DNA from: Streptomyces shenzhenensis
GTDB taxonomy: Bacteria > Actinomycetota > Actinomycetes > Streptomycetales > Streptomycetaceae
Length of the DNA stretch: 64,000 nt
Assembly (NCBI RefSeq): GCF_003688995.1
Contig: NZ_PENI01000012.1
Span: forward strand, 62,001-126,000
Direction: 5' to 3'
Position numbers and translations under genes: made by a program. The notes beneath the pieces are model-generated. The model was not told the DNA's origin and did no database searches. It worked only from the letters and a program-made list of their open reading frames with translations. Below, in pieces: positions 52,328 to 60,818 of the stretch (within the stretch, counting starts at the first letter, position 1; each line of letters begins with the position of its first letter).

Positions 52328-52443
52328 GTGACGAAGGGGCGGCCGGCGGTGCGCGTCGGCCGGCCCCGGGACCCGAGCGCGCACGAAATGCATTGGACAG
52401 GGGGCGCTGGCCAAGAGCTTTCGACGCAAGGGGTGCTGAACAG

Positions 52444-53832
52444 ATGACAACCACCGACTACTCCACGTCCGTCCCGTACCGGGAAGTGACGGACCGCAAC
52501 GGCCGCATGTACCGGATCGGCGAGACCGATGTCGACATCATGGGCCGGCCACGCAAGTGGATGGTCATCCTGCCCTGGGTGGGCATGATGGGCATCAGCT
52601 CCGCGGAATACGCGTTCACCTCGGCGGAGGAAACGCTCCACGAGGCGCATCTGTGGAGCAGTGGACACATCTTCTGGCTGATGGGCGTCTGGGTGTTCTT
52701 CCAGGCGGCCGTGGCCTTCCCGGCCGGGCAGCTGCGGGAGAACGGACGGCTCCCCGCCCGCACGGCCATGCTGATCGGCGCGCTGGGCACACTGCTGGGC
52801 TATCTGGCACTGGCGTTCGCGCCGAACGTGTTCGTCGCCTATGCCGGCTTCGGCATGTGCAGCGGTATCGGCGCCGGCCTCGTCTACGCGACCTGCGTGA
52901 ACATGGTCGGCAAGTGGTATCCGGAGCGCAAGGGCGGCAAGACGGGCTTCGTCAACGGCGGTTTCGCCTACGGGTCCGTGCCGTTCGTGTTCCTGTTCAC
53001 CTCGGTGCTCGACCTGGGCAACTACAAGATGGTGCTCTCCGCGGTCGGCGTCGGGCTGTGCCTGGTGGTGGCCGCCTCGGGCTGGTTCTTCAAGGACCCG
53101 CCGAAGAACTGGTGGCCCGCGCACGTCGACCCGCTGAAGGCGACCGAGGATCCCCGGATCCGCCGGGCGCTGCTGAAGAACCCTCCGGCGGTCAAGCAGT
53201 ACACCCCGAAGGAGGCCGCGCGCACCCCCGTCCTGTGGATGATGTGGTTCTGCCTGCTGTGCACGGCCGGCATCAACATCTTCGGCATCGCCTTCCAGGT
53301 GCCGTTCGGCAAGGACATGGGCTTCGCGGGCGGGATCGTGGCCACGGCCATGTCCCTGAAGGCGATCGTCAACGGCACCGGGCGCGGCGTCATCGGCTGG
53401 ATATCCGACCGCTACGGGCGCCGCAACACACTGATCATCGTGTGTGTCGTGCTCGGCACCGCGCAGTTCGGTGTGCTGTTCTCCGGACAGCTGGGCAGCA
53501 TGCCGTTCTTCCTGTTCTGCTCGATGGTCTCCGGCTTCGGCGGTGGGGCGATCTTCCCGCTGTTCGCGGCCATGACGGCGGACTACTTCGGCGAGAACAA
53601 CAACGCCACCAACTACGGAATGGTCTACAGCTCGAAGCTGATCTCCGGGCTGGTCGGCTCGGGTCTGGGCGCGGTCGTGGTCGGCGCGTGGGACTACGAC
53701 GGCGCGTTCGTCCTGGCCGGCTCCATCGGCCTGGCCTCGGCGGTACTGGCGCTCTTCCTGAAGGCACCGGGCACGCCAGACGCCCGGCGCATCGTCCCCA
53801 ACCCACAGCCTCTCGGCGAGGAGATGGCGTGA
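52444..53832 (+). CDS. OFA-family (oxalate/formate antiporter) MFS transporter
   Basis: A 462-residue major-facilitator protein with 12 helices after a 40-residue cytoplasmic head (YREVTDRNGRMYRIGETDVD). Family marks: GIGAGLVYATCVNMVGKWYP near 140, GFVNGGFAYGS, GRGVIGWISDRYGRR in the 8-9 loop and DYFGENNNATNYGMVYSSK. Start ATG 52444 with AAGGGG upstream. The context strongly suggests oxalate or formate movement, perhaps exchange. It is one base away from a close paralog. Confidence 0.92.
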   Translation: MTTTDYSTSVPYREVTDRNGRMYRIGETDVDIMGRPRKWMVILPWVGMMGISSAEYAFTSAEETLHEAHLWSSGHIFWLMGVWVFFQAAVAFPAGQLRENGRLPARTAMLIGALGTLLGYLALAFAPNVFVAYAGFGMCSGIGAGLVYATCVNMVGKWYPERKGGKTGFVNGGFAYGSVPFVFLFTSVLDLGNYKMVLSAVGVGLCLVVAASGWFFKDPPKNWWPAHVDPLKATEDPRIRRALLKNPPAVKQYTPKEAARTPVLWMMWFCLLCTAGINIFGIAFQVPFGKDMGFAGGIVATAMSLKAIVNGTGRGVIGWISDRYGRRNTLIIVCVVLGTAQFGVLFSGQLGSMPFFLFCSMVSGFGGGAIFPLFAAMTADYFGENNNATNYGMVYSSKLISGLVGSGLGAVVVGAWDYDGAFVLAGSIGLASAVLALFLKAPGTPDARRIVPNPQPLGEEMA

Positions 53833-53833
53833 C

Positions 53834-55231
53834 ATGACGGCAGATCCGACAGCCACCGGTTCACCGGCCGCATCCGGCGCGGCGCACCGCCCGTTCCGCG
53901 AAGTGACCGACGCGCACGGCCGGGTGTACCGCGTCGGTGAGACGGACCGGGACATCCTCGGCCACTCGCGCAAGCTCATGGTGTATCTGCCGTGGATCGC
54001 CATGATGGCCATCAGTGTCTTCGAGTACGCGTACGGATCGGCGGAGGACACCCTGTCCCACGCCCACGGCTGGACGCAGTCCAACACCTTCTGGATCCTC
54101 AGTGTCTGGGTGTTCTTCCAGGCCGGGGTCGCCTTCCCGGCGGGCTGGCTGCGGGAGAAGGGCATCCTGACGGCGCGGGCCGCGATGTACGCGGGTTCCG
54201 TGATGTGTGTCGTGGGGTTCCTCGCCCTGTCACACCTGGGCAATGTGTGGCTGGCCGTCCTGGGCTTCGGTGTCGTCGGCGGAATCGGGGCCGGGCTGGT
54301 CTACGCGACCTGCATCAACATGGTCGGCAAGTGGTTCCCCGAGCGGCGGGGCGCGCGCACCGGCTTCGTCAACGGGGGCTTCGCGTACGGCTCGCTGCCG
54401 TTCATCTTCATCTTCAACTACGCCTTCGACACCGCGAACTACCACCGGGTGCTGGACCTCATCGGCTGCTACATCCTGATCGTGGTCTTCGGGTGCGCGT
54501 TCTTCTTCAAGGACCCGCCCAAGAACTGGTGGCCCGCGGACATCGACCCGCTGGCGCACACGGGCGGCCGGAACACGGCGTCGAGTCTCGTGAAGAACCC
54601 GCCGGCGGTACGGCAGTTCTCTCCGAAGGAGGCCATCAGGACGGGCATGCTGCCGCTGATGTGGATCTCCGTGGTGATGACCGCGGGTGTCTCCGTCTTC
54701 GGCATCTCCTTCCAGGTGGACTTCGCCAAGGAGGTGGGCTTCGGCCCGCTGGTCGCGGCCTCGTCGATGGGTGTCATGGCCGTCATCAACGGCGTCGGCC
54801 GGGGCGTGGTGGGCTGGCTCTCCGACCGGTGGGGCCGCAAGCCGACCCTGGTGTTCGTGATCGTCGTGCTGGGGCTTGCCCAGTTCGGCGTGATCTGGGC
54901 CGGGGACCTCAAGAGCGAATGGCTGTTCCTGTTCTTCGCCTTCCTCTCCGGTTTCGGCGGCGGCGCGTTCTATCCGCTGTTCGCGGCGCTCACCCCGGAC
55001 TACTTCGGTGAGAACTACAACGCCACCAACTACGGGCTGGTGTACAGCGGCAAGCTGATCAGCGGCCTGTTCGGCGGCGGCCTCGGTTCGCTGGTGGTCG
55101 GCGCCTGGGGCTACAACGGGGCGTACGCGCTGGCCGGCGGGGTGTCGATGCTCGCGGCCTGCATCGCGCTCCTGCTGCGGCAACCGGGCCACGGCACCCG
55201 CTCGACCCCCACACCACAACCAACCGGCTGA
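53834..55231 (+). CDS. OFA-family (oxalate/formate antiporter) MFS transporter, paralog
   Basis: A 465-residue transporter clearly related to the preceding one (matching REVTDAHGRVYRVGETDRDI, FKDPPKNWWPADIDPL, DYFGENYNATNYGLVYSGK). Differences concentrate in the membrane helices. The ATG follows the upstream stop by one base. A tandem pair may give exchange in both directions, different affinities, or a heteromeric carrier. It is the last gene of the plus-strand oxalate arm and is followed by a hairpin array. Confidence 0.92.
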   Translation: MTADPTATGSPAASGAAHRPFREVTDAHGRVYRVGETDRDILGHSRKLMVYLPWIAMMAISVFEYAYGSAEDTLSHAHGWTQSNTFWILSVWVFFQAGVAFPAGWLREKGILTARAAMYAGSVMCVVGFLALSHLGNVWLAVLGFGVVGGIGAGLVYATCINMVGKWFPERRGARTGFVNGGFAYGSLPFIFIFNYAFDTANYHRVLDLIGCYILIVVFGCAFFFKDPPKNWWPADIDPLAHTGGRNTASSLVKNPPAVRQFSPKEAIRTGMLPLMWISVVMTAGVSVFGISFQVDFAKEVGFGPLVAASSMGVMAVINGVGRGVVGWLSDRWGRKPTLVFVIVVLGLAQFGVIWAGDLKSEWLFLFFAFLSGFGGGAFYPLFAALTPDYFGENYNATNYGLVYSGKLISGLFGGGLGSLVVGAWGYNGAYALAGGVSMLAACIALLLRQPGHGTRSTPTPQPTG

Positions 55232-55233
55232 AC

Positions 55234-55510
55234 CCCGAGGAGCCCCTCCCCCAGGCCGCGGGGAGGCCCTCATCGGGCCGTACAGCGCTGCTCCCCTCCA
55301 CGCCCCGGCCACCGAAACACACGCCGGCCGGGCGGCTGAGCCACACGTCGGCCCACGGAGTGTCCGTGGTCGTGGGCTGTGGCGCGCTGCGGCAACCGAA
55401 CACGACGAGGAGGGCCTCCCCCCGGCCGCGGGGAAGCCCTCCTCGGGCCCGCTGTGGCGGGTGGTGTGGTGAGGAGGCTCTTCCCCGGTCGGGGGAAGGG
55501 CCTCCTCGGG
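55234..55510. repeat. Three related hairpins between convergent operons
   Basis: Three copies of a GAGGAG...CTCCTCGGG stem-loop occur at 55234-55277, 55405-55447 and 55471-55507. Each has G/C-rich arms around a CCCC-GGCCG/GGTC-GGGG inner stem (for example GAGGAGGGCCTCCCC ... GGGGAAGCCCTCCTC). They lie between the 3' end of the OFA gene and the 3' end of the ebo operon. The likely role is bidirectional termination; the threefold repetition with sequence conservation is unusual. No gene is seen in this 290-base gap. Confidence 0.6.
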
Positions 55511-55523
55511 TCGTGCGGGGTGG

Positions 55524-56687
55524 TTACCTGCGGCGCAGGGCCGCGAGGTTCCGGTAGCCGGTGCGGGCGTAGGTCAGGGACTGGGCCGGGTCGGTGGAGC
55601 TGGGCGCGTTGTCCTGCTCGACCATCGGGTTGTGGTAGTTCCGCTGGCCGACGCGGGAGAAGAACGTCGTGTAGTCGATGACACCCGTGCCGAACGGGAC
55701 CATGTCATAGCCCTGTCCGTTGGTGGTGTTGACGACGCCGTCCTTCGCGTGGAACAGCGGGTAGCGCTTGTTGTGGCAGGCGACCAGGCCCGCCGGGTCG
55801 AAGATCTGCTCCCGGGTGGAGCCGTCGGGAGCGGTGTAGCTGCGGAACTTGTACTGGGCCACGTGCGCCCAGAAGATGTCCATCTCCAGCCAGACCAGCT
55901 TGGGGTCGGTGACGGACAGGAAGTACTCCAGCTTGCGGATGCCGGAGCTGCGGGTCGGACGGCCCTGGGCGTCGAGCGGGCCGCTGTCGAGCAGGAAGCC
56001 GTAGGCGGAGTCGTGGTTGTGCGTGTACAGCTTGATCCCGGCGCGGCGGGCGATCTCGCCGAGGGCGTTCCACTTGTCGGCGGCCACGTCCCAGTCGGCC
56101 TTGTAGGAGCTGCCGGTGGGGTCGCCGCCGGTGCCCATGTGGTCCATGCCGAGGATGTTCGCGATCTCCAGGTGCTTCTTGAAGGTGTCCAGGTCGGCGG
56201 TGGTCAGCGGCCACGAGCCGGGGATGAAGCCGTGGTTGCCCTGGGCCCGCAGCCCGAACTCGTTCAGCCAGCGGCGCAGCAGCCGGGCGCCCTGGACGCT
56301 CTCCAGGCTCGCACCGCCGGGCGCGTTGGCGTGCTGGCCGTATCCGGCGAACTCGACCTGCCGGTAGCCGAACCGGGCGAGCTGCTCGAACACGGCACGG
56401 AACCCGGACGGCAGGCTGGTGGACAGCGGGTCGCGGCCGGTCGCGTCGCGGACCGTGTACAGGATGATGCCGCGCCTGTCGGCGGGAACGAGCAGCTGCC
56501 CTCTGCCGCCCTTCCCGGACGCGGGGGCGGCCGGCGCGGCCTGGACGGGGGCGGCGCCGAACACGGGCAGGGCGACCGCACCGGCCGCGACGGCGGTGCA
56601 GGTGCTCAGGAAGCCGCGCCGGCCGACGCCGAGGGCGCGGCGCAGGGGTTCGTCGGTGCCGGTGACGGTGGTGTCGATGTCGTTCAC
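55524..56687 (-). CDS. Tat-exported sugar phosphate isomerase/epimerase-like TIM barrel
   Basis: About 387 residues. The twin-arginine signal (LGVGRRGFLSTCTAVAAGAV, residues 19-38) is followed by an alanine-rich cleavage region and a xylose-isomerase-like TIM barrel: FEQLARFGYRQVEFAGYGQH, GLRAQGNHGFIPGSW, IKLYTHNHDSAYGF, VWLEMDIFWAHVAQ, and YPLFHAKDG. The Glu/Asp/His metal ligands of this superfamily appear present. The GTG start overlaps the stop of the preceding eboF-like gene by four bases and has GAGAGG upstream, so it is the last gene of the ebo operon and the only one with an export signal. Substrate unknown. Confidence 0.88.
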   Translation of the reverse strand: MNDIDTTVTGTDEPLRRALGVGRRGFLSTCTAVAAGAVALPVFGAAPVQAAPAAPASGKGGRGQLLVPADRRGIILYTVRDATGRDPLSTSLPSGFRAVFEQLARFGYRQVEFAGYGQHANAPGGASLESVQGARLLRRWLNEFGLRAQGNHGFIPGSWPLTTADLDTFKKHLEIANILGMDHMGTGGDPTGSSYKADWDVAADKWNALGEIARRAGIKLYTHNHDSAYGFLLDSGPLDAQGRPTRSSGIRKLEYFLSVTDPKLVWLEMDIFWAHVAQYKFRSYTAPDGSTREQIFDPAGLVACHNKRYPLFHAKDGVVNTTNGQGYDMVPFGTGVIDYTTFFSRVGQRNYHNPMVEQDNAPSSTDPAQSLTYARTGYRNLAALRRR

Positions 56688-58108
56688 GGGTGCCTCTCTC
56701 TGGACTGGTGGTCCGATAGGCCCGCCAGGGCGAGCAGCAGGGACTTCACGTCGGTGGCCGCGATGCGGTCGCCGACGGCGCGGGGGGTGGAGCACAGAAG
56801 GAGCGGACCTTCGTCGTCGCTCGCGGGTAGGCGGCCGTGGCTGCCGCGGATGGGTGAGGCGTCGAGGGGCACGACCGCCATGCGGTAGCGCATGCCGAGC
56901 TTCTTGCGGGCGAGCGCGGTGGCGGCCTTGACCTTGACGTAGGGGTCGAGCGGGTCCATGAACAGCTCGACCGGGTCGTATCCGGGTTTGCGGTGGATCT
57001 CGACGAGCTGCGCGAAGTCGGGGGCGCGGTCGTCGTCGAGCCAGTAGTAGTACGTGAACCAGGCGTCCGGCTCCGCGACGGCGACCAGCTCACCGGCCCG
57101 CGGATGGTTCAGGTGGTGCGCCTTCTTGCCCTGGTCGTCGAGGAGTTGATCGATACCGGGGAGTCCGTCGAGCGCGGCCCGGGTGGCGTCGAGGTCCTCG
57201 GGGCGGCGCACATACACATGGGCGATCTGGTGGTCGGCGACCGCGAAGGCGCGGGAGGCCATCGGGTCGAGGTACTCCATCCCGTCCTGGGTGTGCACCT
57301 CCAGCAGACCGGCCCGGCGCAGCGCCCGGTTGATGTGGACGGGGCGGTCGGCGCGGGTGATGCCGTACTCGGAGAGGACCACGACGGTACGGCCCTCGGC
57401 GCGGGCGTCGTCCAGGAGCGGGGCGACGGCGGCGTCCAGGTCGGCGGCGGCCCGGTGGGAGCGCGGGTCGTCGGGGCCGTAGCGCTGCAGGTCGTAGTCG
57501 AGGTGCGGGAGGTAGCAGAGCGTCAGGTCGGGGTTGCGGGTGCGCAGGATGTGCCGGGTCGCGTCGATGATCCACTGGCTGGAGACCAGGTCGGCGCCCG
57601 GGCCCCAGAAGTGGAAGAGGGGGAACGAGCCGAATTTCTCGGTGAGTTCGTCGTGCAGCGCCGCGGGCCGGGTGTAGCAGTCGGGTTCCTTGCGTCCGTC
57701 GGCGTAGTAGACGGGCCGTGGGGTGACGGTGATGTCGGTGTCCGCGCCCATGGCGTACCACCAGCAGATGTTGGCGACCGTGTAGCCGGGGTGGGCGCGG
57801 CGCGCGGCATCCCACAGTTTCTCGCCGGCGACCAGGCCGTTGTGCTGGCGCCACAGCAGGACGTCGCCGAGTTCGCGGAAGTACCAGCCGTTGCCGACGA
57901 TGCCGTGTTCGGACGGCATGGTGCCGGTCAGGAACGTCGACTGGGCGGCGCAGGTCACGGCGGGCAGGACGGTGCCGAGCGTGGCCCGGGAGCCGGACCG
58001 GCCGAGCCGCTTGAGGTGCGGCATGTGGTCGAGCAGCCGGGGGGTGAGGCCGACGACGTCGAGGACGAGCAGCGGGGTGGGTCCCGCGGTGGCGGGCGCG
58101 GCGCTCAT
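56684..58108 (-). CDS. eboF: Alkaline-phosphatase-superfamily nucleotide pyrophosphatase/phosphodiesterase (EboF-like)
   Basis: A 474-residue metal-dependent enzyme of the nucleotide pyrophosphatase/phosphodiesterase group. Metal and nucleophile features: LLVLDVVGLTPRLLDHMPHL at the start, the nucleophile threonine region VTCAAQSTFLTGTMPSEHGI, LPHLDYDLQRYGPDD, and VVVLSEYGITRAD near 245. The last metal-site histidines are plausible in AVADHQIAHVYV. No signal peptide. It overlaps the EboE gene upstream and the Tat-exported epimerase downstream by four bases each. In cyanobacterial ebo clusters a protein of this kind belongs to the set needed for moving a pigment precursor to the periplasm; its actual substrate is unknown. 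Confidence 0.85.
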   Translation of the reverse strand: MSAAPATAGPTPLLVLDVVGLTPRLLDHMPHLKRLGRSGSRATLGTVLPAVTCAAQSTFLTGTMPSEHGIVGNGWYFRELGDVLLWRQHNGLVAGEKLWDAARRAHPGYTVANICWWYAMGADTDITVTPRPVYYADGRKEPDCYTRPAALHDELTEKFGSFPLFHFWGPGADLVSSQWIIDATRHILRTRNPDLTLCYLPHLDYDLQRYGPDDPRSHRAAADLDAAVAPLLDDARAEGRTVVVLSEYGITRADRPVHINRALRRAGLLEVHTQDGMEYLDPMASRAFAVADHQIAHVYVRRPEDLDATRAALDGLPGIDQLLDDQGKKAHHLNHPRAGELVAVAEPDAWFTYYYWLDDDRAPDFAQLVEIHRKPGYDPVELFMDPLDPYVKVKAATALARKKLGMRYRMAVVPLDASPIRGSHGRLPASDDEGPLLLCSTPRAVGDRIAATDVKSLLLALAGLSDHQSRERHP

Positions 58109-59274
58109 GGCAGCTCCTTCAGGCCGAGGTCCGTCAGCAGGTCGCGGGCCAGGGTGAGTTCGGCGGCGATGCCGTCCGCGAGCCGGCCCCGGTCGCGGGG
58201 CCGTAGGTCCGGCGGGAGGGCCTGCCAGGTGTAGGTCTCGACCTCCAGGTGGTGGGTGAGCGGGTGCGGGCCGCCGACGAGCCGGGTCAGGGCGGTGCGC
58301 AGCACGGGGAGCGTGGCGGTCAGGGGTGCGGCGGGTGCCGCGTGCAGCGGGACGTGGAAGTGCGAGCGCCAGGGCGCGGTGTCGGGCAGCGCGTCGCCGT
58401 GGACCGCCTCGGCGAGGTCGTCGGTGCCGCGCAGCCCGGTGTCGGTGAGGGTGCGGGTCTGGTGCAGGAAGCGGGGTTCGGCGAAGGCGGCGAGGGCCGC
58501 ACGGACCTCGGGGTGCCGCGGGTCCGCGGCGTGCAGGGCGGCGGACAGCTGGGACTTGACGATGCGGACGCCGGCCCCCGTGAGCGCGTCCAGCGCGGTG
58601 TCCGGGTCCTCGAAGGAGGTGGCGAGGTGGCAGGTGTCGACGCAGATGCCGATGCGGTCGTGGGCGAGCGCGGTGAGCGGGCCGATGGCGTCGGCGGTGG
58701 TCTCGACGACGCAGCCGGGCTCCGGCTCCAGGCCGACGCGGACCGAGCGGCCGGTCAACTCCTGGAGGGCGTCGAGGCGTTCGGCAAGGGTGCGCAGGGC
58801 GGTGCGGGCCGTCTCGGCGCGCTCGCCGTCCCAGCGGGTGCGCCAGGCCAGCGGCAGCGTGGAGACGCTGCCTTCGGTGACGTCGTCGGGCAGCAGCCCG
58901 GCGAGCACCCGGGCCAGGGACGTGGTGTGCTCCAGGCGTTCGGCGTCGGCCCAGTCCGGTGTGTAGACGCGGTACTTGACCTCCTCGGCGCCGAAGCCCT
59001 GGTACGGGAAGCCGTTGAGGGTGACGACCTCCAGGCCGCGCCGGTCCAGTTCGGAGCGCAGGGTGCGCAGCGCGGACGGGTCGGTGACGAGGGCGTGGGC
59101 CGCGTCCTTGGCGAGCCACAGGCCGATGCCGAGCCGGTCCCGGCCCAGCCTGCGGCGTACGGGTTCGCAGTGGTCGCGGAGTTGGGCGAGGACGCCGTCC
59201 AGGGTCTCCGCGGGATGCACATTGGTGCAGTAGGCGAGGTGGACGGTGGTGCCGTCGGGGTGCCGGAAGCGCAT
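58105..59274 (-). CDS. eboE: EboE-like TIM-barrel protein
   Basis: A 389-residue protein with a xylose-isomerase-like TIM barrel: LAYCTNVHPAETLDGVLAQL (the EboE head), LEVVTLNGFPYQGFGAEEVK, VGLEPEPGCVVETTADAIGP, IGICVDTCHLATSFEDP, and a C-terminal HHLEVETYTWQALP. These blocks identify the metabolite traffic protein EboE family. It starts at ATG 59274, three bases after the TatD-like gene, and overlaps the next gene by four bases. The reaction is not known; metal-dependent isomerase or epimerase chemistry is expected from the fold. Confidence 0.88.
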   Translation of the reverse strand: MRFRHPDGTTVHLAYCTNVHPAETLDGVLAQLRDHCEPVRRRLGRDRLGIGLWLAKDAAHALVTDPSALRTLRSELDRRGLEVVTLNGFPYQGFGAEEVKYRVYTPDWADAERLEHTTSLARVLAGLLPDDVTEGSVSTLPLAWRTRWDGERAETARTALRTLAERLDALQELTGRSVRVGLEPEPGCVVETTADAIGPLTALAHDRIGICVDTCHLATSFEDPDTALDALTGAGVRIVKSQLSAALHAADPRHPEVRAALAAFAEPRFLHQTRTLTDTGLRGTDDLAEAVHGDALPDTAPWRSHFHVPLHAAPAAPLTATLPVLRTALTRLVGGPHPLTHHLEVETYTWQALPPDLRPRDRGRLADGIAAELTLARDLLTDLGLKELP

Positions 59275-59277
59275 CGG

Positions 59278-60126
59278 TCACTCCCCGCCGCGCAGGATGC
59301 TGCTGCCCTCGTGGGTGGCGCCGGTGTCCGGGACGTCCAGGACCAGCCGGCCGCTGAGCCCGTAGAAGGCGACCGGGTTGCGCCACAGGACCCGGTCGAC
59401 GTCGTCCTCGGTGAAGCCCTCGGCGAGCATCAGGTCGCCCACCTTGCGGGTCTTGAGCGGGTCGCTCCTGCCCCAGTCGGCGGCGGAGTTCACCAGCACC
59501 CGGTCGGGTCCGTACGCGCGCAGGATCGCGACCATCCGCTCCTCGTCCATCTTGGTGTCCGGGTAGACCGAGAAGCCGAGCCAGCAGCCACTGTCCTTGG
59601 CCTCCTTGACGGTGGTCTCGTTGAGGTGGTCGACCAGGACGCGGTCCGGGGGCAGTGCGGACTCCCGGACCGCGTCGAGGGTGCGGCGCAGCCCGGCCAG
59701 CTTGTCGCGGTGCGGGGTGTGCACGAGCGCGGGCAGCCCGTGGTCGGCGGCGAGCTGCAGCTGCCGGGCGAGCGCGGTGTCCTCGGCCGGGGTCATCGAG
59801 TCGTAGCCGATCTCGCCGACGGCCACGACCCGGTCCTTGACGAGGTAGCGGGGCAGTTCGTCCAGGACGGGCGCGCACCGCGGGTCGTTCGCCTCCTTGG
59901 GGTTGAGGGCGAGCGTGCAGTGGTGGGCGATGCCGTACTGGGCGGCGCGGAAGGGTTCCCAGCCGAGGAGCGAGTCGAAGTAGTCGAGGAAGGAGGCGGG
60001 CGCGGTGCGGGGCTGGCCGAGCCAGAAGGACGGCTCGACGACGGCGCGGACGCCCGCGGCGTGCATGGCCTCGTAGTCGTCGGTCGTCCGTGACGTCATG
60101 TGGATGTGGGGGTCGAAGATGCGCAT
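59278..60126 (-). CDS. eboB: TatD-like metal-dependent hydrolase (EboB-like)
   Basis: A 282-residue amidohydrolase-fold protein with the full metal set: FDPHIHM (HxH), VAVGEIGYDSM (Glu), ALVHTPHRDKL and LVDHLNETT (His), and NSAADWGRSDPLK (Asp). It resembles TatD deoxyribonuclease-like enzymes, but the cluster position marks it as EboB. The ATG overlaps the EboA stop by one base. Start at 60126. Its natural substrate is unknown. Confidence 0.88.
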   Translation of the reverse strand: MRIFDPHIHMTSRTTDDYEAMHAAGVRAVVEPSFWLGQPRTAPASFLDYFDSLLGWEPFRAAQYGIAHHCTLALNPKEANDPRCAPVLDELPRYLVKDRVVAVGEIGYDSMTPAEDTALARQLQLAADHGLPALVHTPHRDKLAGLRRTLDAVRESALPPDRVLVDHLNETTVKEAKDSGCWLGFSVYPDTKMDEERMVAILRAYGPDRVLVNSAADWGRSDPLKTRKVGDLMLAEGFTEDDVDRVLWRNPVAFYGLSGRLVLDVPDTGATHEGSSILRGGE

Positions 60127-60818
60127 CAGGACTCCTTGCCGTGGGGGTCGTCCGTGGTGTGCGGTGGTGTCGCGGCCCCGGTCAGGGTCAGCACCCGGTA
60201 CAGGTCGTCGGGCACCGGCCGGCCGGCTGCGGTGCGCTCGGCGGCGTAGTCACCGAGCATGCGGGCGAGTTCGGCATCGCCGCGGGCACGCCGGGGCAGG
60301 TCGGCCGCCTCGGCCACGGGCACACCGGTGAACAGGCACTTGAGGACGGCGTGCCGCCAGGCGTGGGTGTCCAGGTGGCGGGCGGCGTAGGGGCCGACGG
60401 CGGCGGCCAGGAGCCGGGTGTCGTTGGTGCGCAGCGCGTCCTCGACGAGCGGGAGCGCGCCGGCGTCCGCCACGAGGTGGGGCAGGGCGTGCAGGACCGC
60501 GCGGCGTTCGTCGGCGGTGCCCTGCCGGTAGACACGGGTGAGGGCGGCGGTGTCGGCGCGGGCCGCGTGCAGGACGAGGACGCGGGCGGCGTCGGCGTGG
60601 GCGGGGCCGCAGCGCCGGCCGGCCTCCGCGAGGCGCAGCTCCCACGCGGAGATGGGGCCGTGGGTGCCGGGGTGGGCGGCCGCCTCGGTGAGGGCGCGGT
60701 CCAGCCAGCTGCGGGCGGCCTCGTCGAGCCGGGCGTGCAGCCTCGTGCGCAGTTCGTCGGGCGGGGTGTGGGCGGGACGGGCCACCGGGGTGTCCGGTGC
60801 GGGGTGCCGGTGGGTCAT
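60126..60818 (-). CDS. eboA: EboA-domain protein
   Basis: A 230-residue, alanine/arginine-rich helical protein: ARSWLDRALTEAAAHPG, RVLVLHAARADTAALTRVYR, AVLHALPHL, DTHAWRHAVLKCLFTGVPV and LARMLGDYAAERTAAGRPVP, the pattern of EboA. The frame is open upstream, but ATG 60818 overlaps the preceding gene's stop and gives the expected length. The function is unknown. It is the marker gene of ebo clusters, so it fixes the identity of this operon. Confidence 0.82.
   Translation of the reverse strand: MTHRHPAPDTPVARPAHTPPDELRTRLHARLDEAARSWLDRALTEAAAHPGTHGPISAWELRLAEAGRRCGPAHADAARVLVLHAARADTAALTRVYRQGTADERRAVLHALPHLVADAGALPLVEDALRTNDTRLLAAAVGPYAARHLDTHAWRHAVLKCLFTGVPVAEAADLPRRARGDAELARMLGDYAAERTAAGRPVPDDLYRVLTLTGAATPPHTTDDPHGKES

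Noticed and set aside
55234..55510. CRISPR array
   Set aside because: Three copies only, each a self-complementary hairpin with unequal spacing (about 170 and 66 bases), and no cas genes.
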